Below the pieces are notes generated by a model. It was not told the origin of the DNA and searched no databases. It was given only the letters and a program-made list of their open reading frames with translations. A DNA stretch of 64,000 nt from NCBI RefSeq assembly GCF_003143855.1, contig NZ_QFRK01000004.1, forward strand, positions 156,483 through 220,482, in the 5' to 3' direction. The DNA is from Streptomyces sp. NWU339 (GTDB lineage Bacteria; Actinomycetota; Actinomycetes; Streptomycetales; Streptomycetaceae). The position numbers and the translations under genes are program-made. Of this stretch, positions 54,654 to 63,072 are shown one piece after another (within the stretch, counting starts at the first letter, position 1; the number at the start of each line of letters is the position of its first letter).

Positions 54654-55160
54654 GTGAACCGAGCTCTGCCCGCTGTACGGCTCCGTGTACCCACCCACGA
54701 GGACGCCTTCGCCTGGCACCGGATCTTCGCCGATCCGGACGTCATGGAGTTCCACGGCGGCGAGGCCGCGGAGCTGTCGGTCTACGAGGAACTCACCGCC
54801 CGCCAGCGGCGGCACGACGCCGAGCGCGGGTTCTGCCTGTGGACCATGGTCGACGAGACGGACCGCGTCCTCGGCTTCACGGGCGCCCAGCCCTGGGAGC
54901 AGGACTGGGGCCCGACGGACGAGATCGAGATCGGCTGGCGCCTCGGCCGGGAGCACTGGGGCAGGGGGTACGCGACCGCAGCCGCCCGGCAGACCCTGGA
55001 GCGGGTGCGCGCCACGGGCGTCTCGGACGTGGTCGCCATGGTCGACGCCCGCAACACCCGCTCGGCGGCGGTCACCCGGCGGCTCGGCATGCGTCTCGCC
55101 GGGACGTTCACCACCCCGGTCTCGCGCCGGGAGGGGCACTGCTACCGCCTGGCCCTCTGA
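54654..55160 (+). CDS. GNAT-family N-acetyltransferase (RimJ/RimL-like)
   Basis: 168 residues. Acetyl-CoA-dependent transferase with the usual order: RLRVPTHEDAFAWHRIFADPDVMEF (two parts), IEIGWRLGREHWGRGYATAAA (motif A, acetyl-CoA loop with Q/R-x-x-G-x-A variant) and VVAMVDARNTRSAAVTRRLGMRLAG. The RimJ/RimL branch acetylates protein N-termini, amino acids or drugs; substrate unknown. GTG 54654. Divergent from the prenyl reductase. Confidence 0.88.
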   Translation: MNRALPAVRLRVPTHEDAFAWHRIFADPDVMEFHGGEAAELSVYEELTARQRRHDAERGFCLWTMVDETDRVLGFTGAQPWEQDWGPTDEIEIGWRLGREHWGRGYATAAARQTLERVRATGVSDVVAMVDARNTRSAAVTRRLGMRLAGTFTTPVSRREGHCYRLAL

Positions 55161-55302
55161 AACCGGAGGCCCGGAGGAAACCGGAAGCGTGAACCGCCAT
55201 TTCGACCACCCGCCGTGACTGATTGTCACAGATAGCCACGCGTTGCTTCCTGCCGGCGCGTGGCCGGGTCTACCCTGCCGGTACCGCTGGGGGGTGACGT
55301 CC

Positions 55303-55665
55303 GTGCGTGTGACACCCAGGACATCCGACAGGACACCGGAAGTGCGCGTTCCGCGCCTGGTCGGCCTGATGGCCGTGGACGCGCGCGAGTCCGCCCGTGC
55401 ACGCGGCCTGTACCTCGACGCGCCGGACCGGCCGGACTTCCGCCGCACCGTCGTCGACCACGTCGTACGCCAGTATCCGCAGCCGGGCGTCGAGGTGCCC
55501 AGGGGTTCCCTGGTCCATGTGTGGTTCGACTTCGGCGAGGGGGACGGCGGAGGAGGGGTGCGCGAGCCGCGCGCACCCGTACCGCCCGGCGGCGGCCTCC
55601 GGCGCGAACTGGAGGAACCCCGTGAACCGGCCGCCCCCCGCGCGGCCGCCCTCAGCCGGCCTTGA
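55303..55665 (+). CDS. Small single-PASTA-domain protein
   Basis: 120 residues. One PASTA repeat ([23 protein letters not shown] ... [23 protein letters not shown], ~12-78) followed by a Gly/Pro/Glu-rich tail. PASTA domains normally bind muropeptides as arrays on Ser/Thr kinases or PBPs, but here there is one, without signal peptide or membrane segment. GTG 55303 follows GGGGGTGA; in-frame starts exist to 55243. The 3' end overlaps ubiE by 14 nt tail to tail. Confidence 0.75.
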   Translation: MRVTPRTSDRTPEVRVPRLVGLMAVDARESARARGLYLDAPDRPDFRRTVVDHVVRQYPQPGVEVPRGSLVHVWFDFGEGDGGGGVREPRAPVPPGGGLRRELEEPREPAAPRAAALSRP

Positions 55666-56347
55666 AGCCCCGGTGCAGCGCGACCACACCGCCCGTGAGG
55701 TTGCGCCACGCCACCTTCGTCCAGCCGGCGCCCTGCAGCCGCTCGGCCAGGGCGGGCTGGTCGGGCCAGGCCCGGATGGACTCGGCGAGGTAGACGTACG
55801 CGTCGGGGTTCGACGACACCGACCGCGCGACCGGCGGCAGCGCGCGCATCAGGTACTCGGTGTAGACGGTGCGGAACGGCGCCCACGTGGGGTGCGAGAA
55901 CTCGCAGATGACGATCCGTCCGCCGGGCCGGGTCACCCGGTGCATCTCGCGCAGCGCGGCGTCCGTCTCCTGGACGTTGCGCAGCCCGAAGGAGATGGTG
56001 ACGGCGTCGAAGACGTCGTCCTTGAACGGCAGCCGGGTCGCGTCGCCGGCGGTGTAGGGCAGCCAGTTCCGGCGCTGCTTGCCGACCCGGAGCATGCCGA
56101 GGGAGAAGTCGCAGGGGACGACGTAGGCGCCGGTCCGCGCGAAGGGCTCCGAGGACGTGCCCGTGCCGGCCGCCAGGTCCAGGACCTTCTGCGCGGGACG
56201 CGCGTCGACCGCCTTCGCCACCTCCTTGCGCCAGATCCGGTCCTGGCCGAGCGACAGCACGTCATTCGTCAGGTCGTACCGTTCCGCCACGTCGTCGAAC
56301 ATCGAGGCGACTTCGTGCGGCTGCTTGTCCAGGGATGCGCGGATCAC
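55652..56347 (-). CDS. ubiE: Demethylmenaquinone methyltransferase
   Basis: 231 residues, SAM-dependent methyltransferase that completes the menaquinone ring. Signatures: [27 protein letters not shown] (two parts), SAM motif [27 protein letters not shown] and [21 protein letters not shown] (two parts). Also called MenG. GTG 56347. Same strand as the amidohydrolase-like gene and mqnC upstream. Confidence 0.94.
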   Translation of the reverse strand: MIRASLDKQPHEVASMFDDVAERYDLTNDVLSLGQDRIWRKEVAKAVDARPAQKVLDLAAGTGTSSEPFARTGAYVVPCDFSLGMLRVGKQRRNWLPYTAGDATRLPFKDDVFDAVTISFGLRNVQETDAALREMHRVTRPGGRIVICEFSHPTWAPFRTVYTEYLMRALPPVARSVSSNPDAYVYLAESIRAWPDQPALAERLQGAGWTKVAWRNLTGGVVALHRGFKAG

Positions 56348-56474
56348 GGTCGTTCGGCCTCACTTGTCCGGGTACGGGGCTGTCTCAGGAGCGGTGTGTG
56401 TGTCATTGTCTCAGTCGGTCCCCTCTGTCTCGCTGCCTCGGTGCCTCGGTGGGTCCCCGGCCCCGGTCGGCCCG

Positions 56475-57074
56475 TCAGCGACGCCGGTGCACCAGTCGGC
56501 CGCCGACGACGGTGGCCACGCAGGTCGACGCCCCGTGACGGACCAGCTCGGCCCGGTCCGTCACGTCGAACACCGCGAACCGGGCAGGGCCGCCCGGAAC
56601 CGGCCTCGGCAGCAGGACGAGCGGCACCGGCGAGAAGGACGGCGGCCCCGGCAGGCGCGCCGGGCGAGCGCCCACCACGAGTCCGGCCCGGCGAACGGCG
56701 TCCAGGACCGGTCGGCTGCGCAGCTCGCCCGCGACGGCGACCGTTCCGTGCGCCAGCAGCCGCTGCACCCCGCGGCGCGCACTGGCGCCGCGCCGTGACT
56801 CGTCGGCGCGGAAGATCTCCTGCGCCCGCTCCCCGGTGATCGGCTCGGTGCCGAACTCGTCGGCCTCGCGCGGGTCCGGGTGGTAGGTGCCTTCGAGCAG
56901 CTCGGGCCCGTAGGGGTTGAGCAACCCGGGAGTGAGGATGCCGGGCCACCGCCGCACCCGCGCCTGCGGACGGGCGGCGGCCAGCTCCTCGTACGGGCCG
57001 ACGGCGGCGACGGTCGCGCCGTCGAGCAGGACGGCCAGTTCGGGCGTGGCCTCGGCGACGTGGATCGTGAGCAC
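56475..57074 (-). CDS. Amidohydrolase-like (imidazolonepropionase-related) protein lacking metal site
   Basis: 199 residues. Beginning and end resemble the beta-sandwich of amidohydrolases (MLTIHVAEATPELAVLLDGATVAAVG; WPGILTPGLLNPYG in place of the usual 'PGLIDxHxH'; final VTDRAELVRHGASTCVATVVGGRLVHR). The metal-binding HxH is replaced by LLNPYG and no catalytic His/Asp set is visible. Half the length of real enzymes (~400 aa). It sits 7 nt downstream of mqnC and before ubiE, so a menaquinone-linked role is inferred. Confidence 0.7.
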   Translation of the reverse strand: MLTIHVAEATPELAVLLDGATVAAVGPYEELAAARPQARVRRWPGILTPGLLNPYGPELLEGTYHPDPREADEFGTEPITGERAQEIFRADESRRGASARRGVQRLLAHGTVAVAGELRSRPVLDAVRRAGLVVGARPARLPGPPSFSPVPLVLLPRPVPGGPARFAVFDVTDRAELVRHGASTCVATVVGGRLVHRRR

Positions 57075-57081
57075 GGTCGCG

Positions 57082-58281
57082 TCAGTTCGCGGGGAGCAGC
57101 TTCAGCTCCGGGTGGGCCGTGCCGCCCTCGATCGCCGTGGACGAGATGTGCGAGACGACGCGCTCGTCGACCGGGTCGTCGGCCGGGTCGTCGTGCACCA
57201 CGAGGTGCTCGTACGTCGTGCTCCGCTGCGCGGGGACCCTGCCCGCCTTGCGGATCAGGTCGATGATCTCCAGACGGTTGGAGCGGTGCTTGGCGCCGGC
57301 GGAGGAGACGACGTTCTCCTCCAGCATGATCGAGCCGAGGTCGTCCGCCCCGTAGTGCATCGAGAGCTGGCCGACCTCCTTGCCCGTGGTCAGCCAGGAG
57401 CCCTGGATGTGGGCGACGTTGTCGAAGAACAGCCGAGCGATGGCGATCATCCGCAGGTACTCGAAGATCGTGGCCTGGGTGCGGCCCTTCAGGTGGTTGT
57501 TCTCGGGCTGGTAGGTGTACGGGATGAAGGCGCGGAAGCCGCCCGTGCGGTCCTGAACGTCCCGGATCATGCGCAGGTGCTCGATGCGCTCGGCGTTGGT
57601 CTCGCCGGTGCCCATCAGCATGGTGGACGTCGACTCGACGCCCAGCCCGTGCGCGATCTCCATGATCTCCAGCCAGCGTTCGCCGGACTCCTTCAGCGGC
57701 GCGATGGCCTTGCGCGGCCGCTCGGGCAGCAGTTCGGCGCCCGCCCCGGCGAAGGAGTCGAGCCCGGCCGCGTGGATGCGCGTGATGGCCTCCTCGACCG
57801 ACACCTTCGAGATCCGGGCCATGTGCTCGACCTCGCTCGCCCCCAGGCTGTGGATGACGAGCTGCGGGAACTCCTTCTTGATGGCGGCGAAGTGCTTCTC
57901 GTAGTACTCGACGCCGTAGTCCGGGTGGTGGCCGCCCTGGAACATGATCTGCGTACCGCCGAGTTCGACGGTCTCGGCGCAGCGCCGCAGGATGTCGTCG
58001 AGGTCGCGGGTCCAGCCCTTGGCGGTGTCCTTGGGCGCGGCGTAGAAGGCGCAGAACCTGCACGCCGTGACGCACACGTTCGTGTAGTTGATGTTGCGCT
58101 CGATGATGTACGTCGCGATGTGCTCGGTCCCGGCGTACCGGCGGCGGCGTACGGCGTCGGCGGCGGCGCCCAGCGCGTGCAGCGGGGCGTCGCGGTAGAG
58201 GTCGAGCGCCTCTTCGGGGGTGATCCGCCCGCCTGCGGCAGCACGGTCGAGGATGGGCTGAAGGTCGGCCTTCTCGGTCAC
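57082..58281 (-). CDS. mqnC: Cyclic dehypoxanthinyl futalosine synthase MqnC
   Basis: 399 residues. Radical-SAM enzyme of the futalosine menaquinone pathway that cyclises dehypoxanthinyl futalosine. The [4Fe-4S] SAM motif is VCVTACRFCAFYAAP. Further family stretches are YIIERNINYTNVC, GGTQIMFQGGHHPDYGVEYYE (two parts) and IHAAGLDSFAGAGAELLPER. GTG 58281 (VTEKADLQPIL) with AAAGGGA before it. The longer frame to 58326 is a 9-bp repeat (RTL-RTL-RTL) and unlikely to be coding. Other mqn genes are not in the window. Confidence 0.95.
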   Translation of the reverse strand: MTEKADLQPILDRAAAGGRITPEEALDLYRDAPLHALGAAADAVRRRRYAGTEHIATYIIERNINYTNVCVTACRFCAFYAAPKDTAKGWTRDLDDILRRCAETVELGGTQIMFQGGHHPDYGVEYYEKHFAAIKKEFPQLVIHSLGASEVEHMARISKVSVEEAITRIHAAGLDSFAGAGAELLPERPRKAIAPLKESGERWLEIMEIAHGLGVESTSTMLMGTGETNAERIEHLRMIRDVQDRTGGFRAFIPYTYQPENNHLKGRTQATIFEYLRMIAIARLFFDNVAHIQGSWLTTGKEVGQLSMHYGADDLGSIMLEENVVSSAGAKHRSNRLEIIDLIRKAGRVPAQRSTTYEHLVVHDDPADDPVDERVVSHISSTAIEGGTAHPELKLLPAN

Positions 58282-58293
58282 CGGGCGTCCCTT

Positions 58294-58329
58294 TCGTAAG
58301 GTTCGTAAGGTTCGTAAGGTTCGCAAGGG
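58294..58329 (-). repeat. 9-bp tandem repeat in mqnC leader
   Basis: TCGTAAGGT occurs three times perfectly (58294, 58303, 58312), and TCGCAAGGG follows at 58321, 13-48 nt before the mqnC start codon. Confidence 0.8.
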
Positions 58330-58378
58330 TTGCAGACGGGCTGGACCAGCCTACGCCAGCGGTCCACGGCGCCCGACG

Positions 58379-59107
58379 TCAGGCCGTGTACGCGCCGATC
58401 AGCAGCCCGGCGAACGCGCCGGCGATCAGGAACGGCCCGAACGGTATGGCCGTCTTGCGCCCCGCCCGCCGCGCGACGACGAGGGCGCCGCCGTACAGCG
58501 CCCCGAACAGGAACCCGGCGAAGGTGCCGAGCAGCACGGTGGGCCAGCCGTACCAGCCGAGGACGGCCCCCGCGCCGAGGGCGAGCTTCACGTCGCCGAA
58601 ACCCATGCCGCCCGGGTTGACGAGGAACAGGACGAAGTAGCCGGCGCCGAGCGCGAGGGCGCCCAGCAGGGCGGTCGTCCACTCGCCCGCGTGCTCGGGA
58701 ACGAGGGTGACCAGGCCGAGCAGGGCGAGGGCGGCTCCGGCGAACGGGAGGGTGAGCGGGTCGGGCAGCCGCTGGACCCGGAGGTCGACGACCGCCAGCA
58801 GCACGCCGACCGGCGCGAGCAGCAGCCAGACGCCCACCTCGGGCCGCGTGCCGGTGGCGGCGGCGAGGGCGGCGCAGACAAGGGCGGTGACGGCGACGGG
58901 GGCGGTGCTCGAGCCGTACGGGGGCACCGTCGCACACCGCCCGCACCGGGCCGCTCCGAGCCAGCCCGCCAGGGGGTGTTCCGCGGGGCAGACCGCCCGC
59001 CACTCCTCCCCCGCCGGTACGGAGAACCGGTAGGCCGCCCGCGGCAGCAGCGCACCCGCCGCCGCACCCCACAGCGCGGCGGCCGCGACCAGCAGACCGG
59101 TCGTCAC
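58379..59107 (-). CDS. Type IV prepilin peptidase-like A24 membrane protease
   Basis: 242 residues, ~7 membrane helices. Aspartate pair of the A24 family: VDLRVQRLPDPL and GMGFGDVKLALGAGAVLGW (GxGD). It would cleave and possibly methylate pilin-like signal peptides. An N-terminal CxxC pair (CPAEHP, ARCGRCAT) recalls the zinc site of the methylase domain, but that domain is otherwise short. GTG 59107. It follows the LysM/BTAD gene by 63 nt on the same strand. No pilin or secretion ATPase gene is visible. Confidence 0.88.
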   Translation of the reverse strand: MTTGLLVAAAALWGAAAGALLPRAAYRFSVPAGEEWRAVCPAEHPLAGWLGAARCGRCATVPPYGSSTAPVAVTALVCAALAAATGTRPEVGVWLLLAPVGVLLAVVDLRVQRLPDPLTLPFAGAALALLGLVTLVPEHAGEWTTALLGALALGAGYFVLFLVNPGGMGFGDVKLALGAGAVLGWYGWPTVLLGTFAGFLFGALYGGALVVARRAGRKTAIPFGPFLIAGAFAGLLIGAYTA

Positions 59108-59170
59108 CCCGTACTCATCCCCGCCGCGCTCGTCCCCGCCCTGCTCATCGCCCTGCTCACCCCTCTGCGC

Positions 59171-62158
59171 TCATCCCGCCGCCGCGACCGCGCCGCGCCA
59201 GGTCGGCAGCAGCTCGTCGAGCAACGCCTCGGTGCGCGGCGGCAGCCCGCGGGCGCCGCTGCGGCCCATGAGGTCGGCGGCGAGGGCGGTGAGCCGTTCC
59301 GGGTCGCCGAGGGCGTGAGTGGCGCGCAGCAGCTCGTTCCACAGCCGCTCGTCGACCGGGGCGGTACGCAGCGCCGCGTCCAGCGCCTCGATGGCCTTCT
59401 CCGCGCGGTCCTTCTCCATGTGGAACTCGGAGAGGGCGAGCCCGGTGTCCGCGACCAGCAGCGGGAGCTGGGCGTCGACGATCTCGTGGGTGAGCCAGCG
59501 GTAGCGGCCCTCGGGCCGGTCGGCGAGCAGCGGTCCGCGCACCAGCACCAGCGCGTCGGTGAGCAGCCGCCCGCGGACGGCCCGGCTGTCGACGCCCTTG
59601 CCCTGGGTCGCCTCGTGGTACAGCGACCGCAGCACGTCCAGGTCGGAGACGACGGACTTGCCGAGGGTGAGCCGCCCGGTGGGGTCCGTGCCGAGGCGGG
59701 GCGTGCCGTCGGGGTCGGTGCCGAGCCAGGCGCGCAGCCGCTCGATGAGCGCCTCGCGCACGTCGTCGGTGACCCCGCGCGGCCACAGCGCGGAGGACAG
59801 CACGCGCGGGTGCACGCCTTCGCGGTGCAGGAGCAGCAGGGCGAGCGCCTCGTGGAGCAGGGCGCTGCGCTCTCCGTCCGGGGTGTCGAGCCCGATGATC
59901 TCGTACGGTCCGACGAGGCGCGCGTAGACGGCCGGCCGGCCCTGTTCGCTGATGTCGACCAGGAACGGCGGGGTGTGGACCGGGCCGTCGGGCCCGCGGT
60001 CCGGGTCGGCCTCCACGAACAGTTCGACGACCGCGCGCTGTTGGGCGGCGGGCAGGAGCTGTGCGTCGAGTTCGAGGCCGAGGAGCGGCGCGAGCAGCTT
60101 GCCCTCCGCGGTGATCTCCATCTCCCAGGCAGCGCCCGGCAGATCGCCGCTCCCGGCGCCGACGAGGTAACCGATGCCGAGGCGGCTCGCGTCGGCGGCG
60201 AGTTCGGCGAGCTTGACGGCGTCGTCGGCGGACGGCTCGGCGGCGAGCAGGACGAGCTGCGGGGCCCAACGGGTGTGCTGGGCCGGTCCGGTGCGCCCGG
60301 TGAGGACGGAGTCGTGACCGGCGGCACCCAGCGCGCCGCGCCGCTGCCGGGTCTCGGCCTCCATGGTCTCGATGAGCGCCTCGACGTCGTCGAGGTGGCG
60401 GAGCCGGTTGGGGGCGAGCGGGGTCAGGTCCTCACCGAACCCGACGAGGGTGACGGTCATCCGGTCCGACCATCCGTTGGTGGCCAGTTCGGCGGCGACG
60501 GAGGCGAACACGGCGGCCCGGTCGGCCTCGCGGCCGCTCAGCGAGACGATGCCGGGGACGGACTCCAGGTTGAGCAGCAGCCGCGAGTCGTCCATGGTGC
60601 CGAGGCTGACCAGGCCGGGGTACGGGGCGGCGGTGTCACTGTCCTCGTACTGCCCGGCGTCGTCCTTGGCCAGCATCCAGAACGTCTGGTCCTGCCCGAG
60701 CTGCCAGGGCGCCGGCGGCTTGCCGGCCGGCTGGGCGAGCTGGAGGTGCAGGTCGCCGTCGCTGAGCCAGGCCGCGTAGACCGTCGGCAGCGCGCGGGAC
60801 TCGGCGGCGAGGGACGCGGCGAGCCCGCGCAGCGACCGGTCGAGCAGCCGTACGCCCTCGGGGTCGGCGCCGACGAGCAGCGCGTCCTGGGCGTCCTGGG
60901 CGTCCCCCTCCGGCGTGGGCGGCTCCATTCCGCGCCGTCCGCCGATCCCTCCGAACGCCGACTGCCAGAGCGCCTGCCGGCGCCGGTGCCCGAGGGCACC
61001 GAGGAGACCGGCGGCGAGGAGCGGCGCGGTGAGCAGGGCTTCGGGCAGGCCGAAGGCGGAGGTGTCCTGCGCGGAGGCGGCGTGCTCCTGCTGGTGACCG
61101 GCGTCGTCCCGCGCGGGCGCCGGTGCGGGCTCGGGCGTCGGTGCGGGTGCGGGCCGCTGTTCGGGCAGGGACACCTGCGCGGCACCACTGCCGCCCCCGC
61201 CCTGGGCGGTGTCCCCCGTCTTGGCGTAGTCGTGGATCTGCTGCCGCACCTCCGGCGAGACCTCGGGTGCGTCGTCCGGCATCTCGACGAGGTCGCCGCC
61301 GCGCGCGTCGCCGGGCATCTCCATGATCCAGCCGGGCCGGATGAGGCTGGCCTCGGACAGCTTCGAACCGTCCGGCTGCACGCGGTCCTTGTTGAGCTCG
61401 AAGATCTCCTTGTACCGGCGCCCGTCCCCGAGGTGCCGCTCGGAGATCTCCCAGAGGGAGTCGTGGTGGCGTCCCTCGGGCGGCTGGATCCGGTAGAACT
61501 TCGTGTCACCCTGCTTGGCCGTACCGCCACCGCTGGCCTCGGCGTGCGCGGCGGCGTGGGACGCCTGCTCGGCGAGGGCGGCGGCGGTCCCGGCGGCCTG
61601 CTCCTGCTGCTGGGCGAACAGCCCCGGCGTCTGCTGGGCGGCGGCAGCGGTGGGCTGCTGATTGCCCTCCATGCCCTGCCCCACCTGCGAGAGTCCCGGC
61701 GTGAAACTCGCCGCGGCGGCACCCACGAGCAGCAGTGCGGCGACGAGTTGCCGCGCGAGCAGCTGGCTGGGCCCGGCCCCGGGCACCCGCCCCGGCACCC
61801 CGACTCCGGACAGCGCGGCCTTCATCTCGACGAGCACACAGGCGGTGAACTGGGCCCAGGCAAGCCAGACGAAGAACACCAGGATGCTCTGGAAGGTGGA
61901 GACGGAGACATCCCGCCTGAGCCAATCCATGGGCTCGAAGGTCTTCGGGAACGGCCAGCCCGCCGTCATGGCGAGCGCGAGCGGCACCCCGACGACCAGC
62001 ACGAGCAACGCCACAAAGGCGAGGAACGCCTTGACGAAGTCCCCGAACGTCCGCTGCCTGATCCGCACGGGCTGCGGCGTCCGGTTCCGCGGGGCGGCGG
62101 ACCCTCCGCTGCGGTTTCCCGTCGAGCTGGACGAGCTTGAACTGCGGCGTCGTGGCAT
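59171..62158 (-). CDS. Membrane protein with LysM, winged-helix-like and BTAD domains
   Basis: 995 residues. Membrane segments at ~38-66, ~88-111 and ~133-155; then a LysM-like wall-binding domain ~220-282 (DSLWEISERHLGDGRRYKEIFELNKD in two parts, LIRPGWIMEMP); a fourth hydrophobic segment ~355-375; and a large soluble region. The end resembles SARP regulators: a winged-helix-like part (~741-830, HEALALLLLHREGVHPRVLS) and a BTAD/TPR domain (~836-965, SLYHEATQGKGVDSRAVRG). This would link the cell wall to a regulatory module in one chain. ATG 62158. Probably co-transcribed with the prepilin peptidase. Confidence 0.82.
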   Translation of the reverse strand: MPRRRSSSSSSSTGNRSGGSAAPRNRTPQPVRIRQRTFGDFVKAFLAFVALLVLVVGVPLALAMTAGWPFPKTFEPMDWLRRDVSVSTFQSILVFFVWLAWAQFTACVLVEMKAALSGVGVPGRVPGAGPSQLLARQLVAALLLVGAAAASFTPGLSQVGQGMEGNQQPTAAAAQQTPGLFAQQQEQAAGTAAALAEQASHAAAHAEASGGGTAKQGDTKFYRIQPPEGRHHDSLWEISERHLGDGRRYKEIFELNKDRVQPDGSKLSEASLIRPGWIMEMPGDARGGDLVEMPDDAPEVSPEVRQQIHDYAKTGDTAQGGGGSGAAQVSLPEQRPAPAPTPEPAPAPARDDAGHQQEHAASAQDTSAFGLPEALLTAPLLAAGLLGALGHRRRQALWQSAFGGIGGRRGMEPPTPEGDAQDAQDALLVGADPEGVRLLDRSLRGLAASLAAESRALPTVYAAWLSDGDLHLQLAQPAGKPPAPWQLGQDQTFWMLAKDDAGQYEDSDTAAPYPGLVSLGTMDDSRLLLNLESVPGIVSLSGREADRAAVFASVAAELATNGWSDRMTVTLVGFGEDLTPLAPNRLRHLDDVEALIETMEAETRQRRGALGAAGHDSVLTGRTGPAQHTRWAPQLVLLAAEPSADDAVKLAELAADASRLGIGYLVGAGSGDLPGAAWEMEITAEGKLLAPLLGLELDAQLLPAAQQRAVVELFVEADPDRGPDGPVHTPPFLVDISEQGRPAVYARLVGPYEIIGLDTPDGERSALLHEALALLLLHREGVHPRVLSSALWPRGVTDDVREALIERLRAWLGTDPDGTPRLGTDPTGRLTLGKSVVSDLDVLRSLYHEATQGKGVDSRAVRGRLLTDALVLVRGPLLADRPEGRYRWLTHEIVDAQLPLLVADTGLALSEFHMEKDRAEKAIEALDAALRTAPVDERLWNELLRATHALGDPERLTALAADLMGRSGARGLPPRTEALLDELLPTWRGAVAAAG

Positions 62159-62421
62159 GGCGGGTGTCCCGGGTCGTGTGGTGTGGGAGGAGTCGGAGTG
62201 ACGGCCTGAAGCAGAACGAGCTGAGTCGAGCCGATGAGGAAGGAACTGAGCCTACAGAGATCCTATTGACTCGCACCGTCCCCGTCGAAGGGCACCTTCG
62301 CCCTCACCACGGCACACTCCCCACATTCCCCACACAACCCGCCAGCTCCCCTCAAGTCCCCTCGCCCTGCCCCTGATAGCTTCGCTCCCGTTGCACACAG
62401 CCGAACCAGGGGGAGACGTCC

Positions 62422-63072
62422 GTGGCCCGCCGCGCACTGACCACGACCGCCGCAGCACTCACCACGGCAGCGACCCTGCTGCTCACGGCCTGCGGCGGAG
62501 AATCCGACTCCCCCTCGGACGACATCAAGGGCGCGGACACGGCGGGCAGTTCGTCGGCACCCGCATCCGCATCGCCCGATGCGAACCGGCCGGACGTGAG
62601 CGTCCCCAAGGACCTGAACCTCGTCTTCGATTTCGAGAAGCCGTCGGACGCGGACGAGGCTGCGGCGCTCAAGGATGCCGCCAATTACATCCGGGCACTG
62701 AATCACGGCATCAGCCGGCAGGATCCGGAGGACCCCGCGTACCAGTTCTACTCGGGAGCCGGTGCGGCACGGTATGCGAAGTCGCAGATCCAGGAGTACG
62801 TCGATGGCGGGTGGACCGTCACCGGCACGGATAGGTACTACCGGCCCGAAACCAACCCGGTCAGCGAGACGAAGGCGGCCAAGACCATCCTGGTCACCTT
62901 CTGCGAGGACCAGTCCAAGGCGTACGGCAAGGAAGTGAAGTCCGGGAAGGTCCACCGCACCGAGGAAAGCCTGGCCAGCTACCAGAAGTTCAGCATCTTG
63001 ATGGCATCACAGCAGGACTCCCCTGTGTGGCGCGCGCAGCAGATCACCGTGGCGGGGGAGGCGAAGGAATGA
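62422..63072 (+). CDS. Lipoprotein, C-terminus probably clipped by IS element
   Basis: 216 residues. Lipoprotein signal with lipobox LLTACGG (acylated Cys ~24), a Ser/Ala/Pro linker, then a ~160-residue domain with no named family: VFDFEKPSDADEAAALKDAANYIRALNHGIS (two parts), YVDGGWTVTGTDRYY and WRAQQITVAGEAKE. GTG 62422 after GGGGGAGA. The TGA stop (63070-63072) coincides with the apparent terminal TGA of the adjoining IS3-type element, so the last residues may be missing or replaced. Confidence 0.75.
   Translation: MARRALTTTAAALTTAATLLLTACGGESDSPSDDIKGADTAGSSSAPASASPDANRPDVSVPKDLNLVFDFEKPSDADEAAALKDAANYIRALNHGISRQDPEDPAYQFYSGAGAARYAKSQIQEYVDGGWTVTGTDRYYRPETNPVSETKAAKTILVTFCEDQSKAYGKEVKSGKVHRTEESLASYQKFSILMASQQDSPVWRAQQITVAGEAKE

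Noticed and set aside
58691..62140. 1149-codon plus-strand open frame opposite the LysM/BTAD and prepilin peptidase genes
   Set aside because: Composition is Gly/Arg/Val/Leu-rich antisense sequence with no domains; the minus-strand genes have clear motifs.
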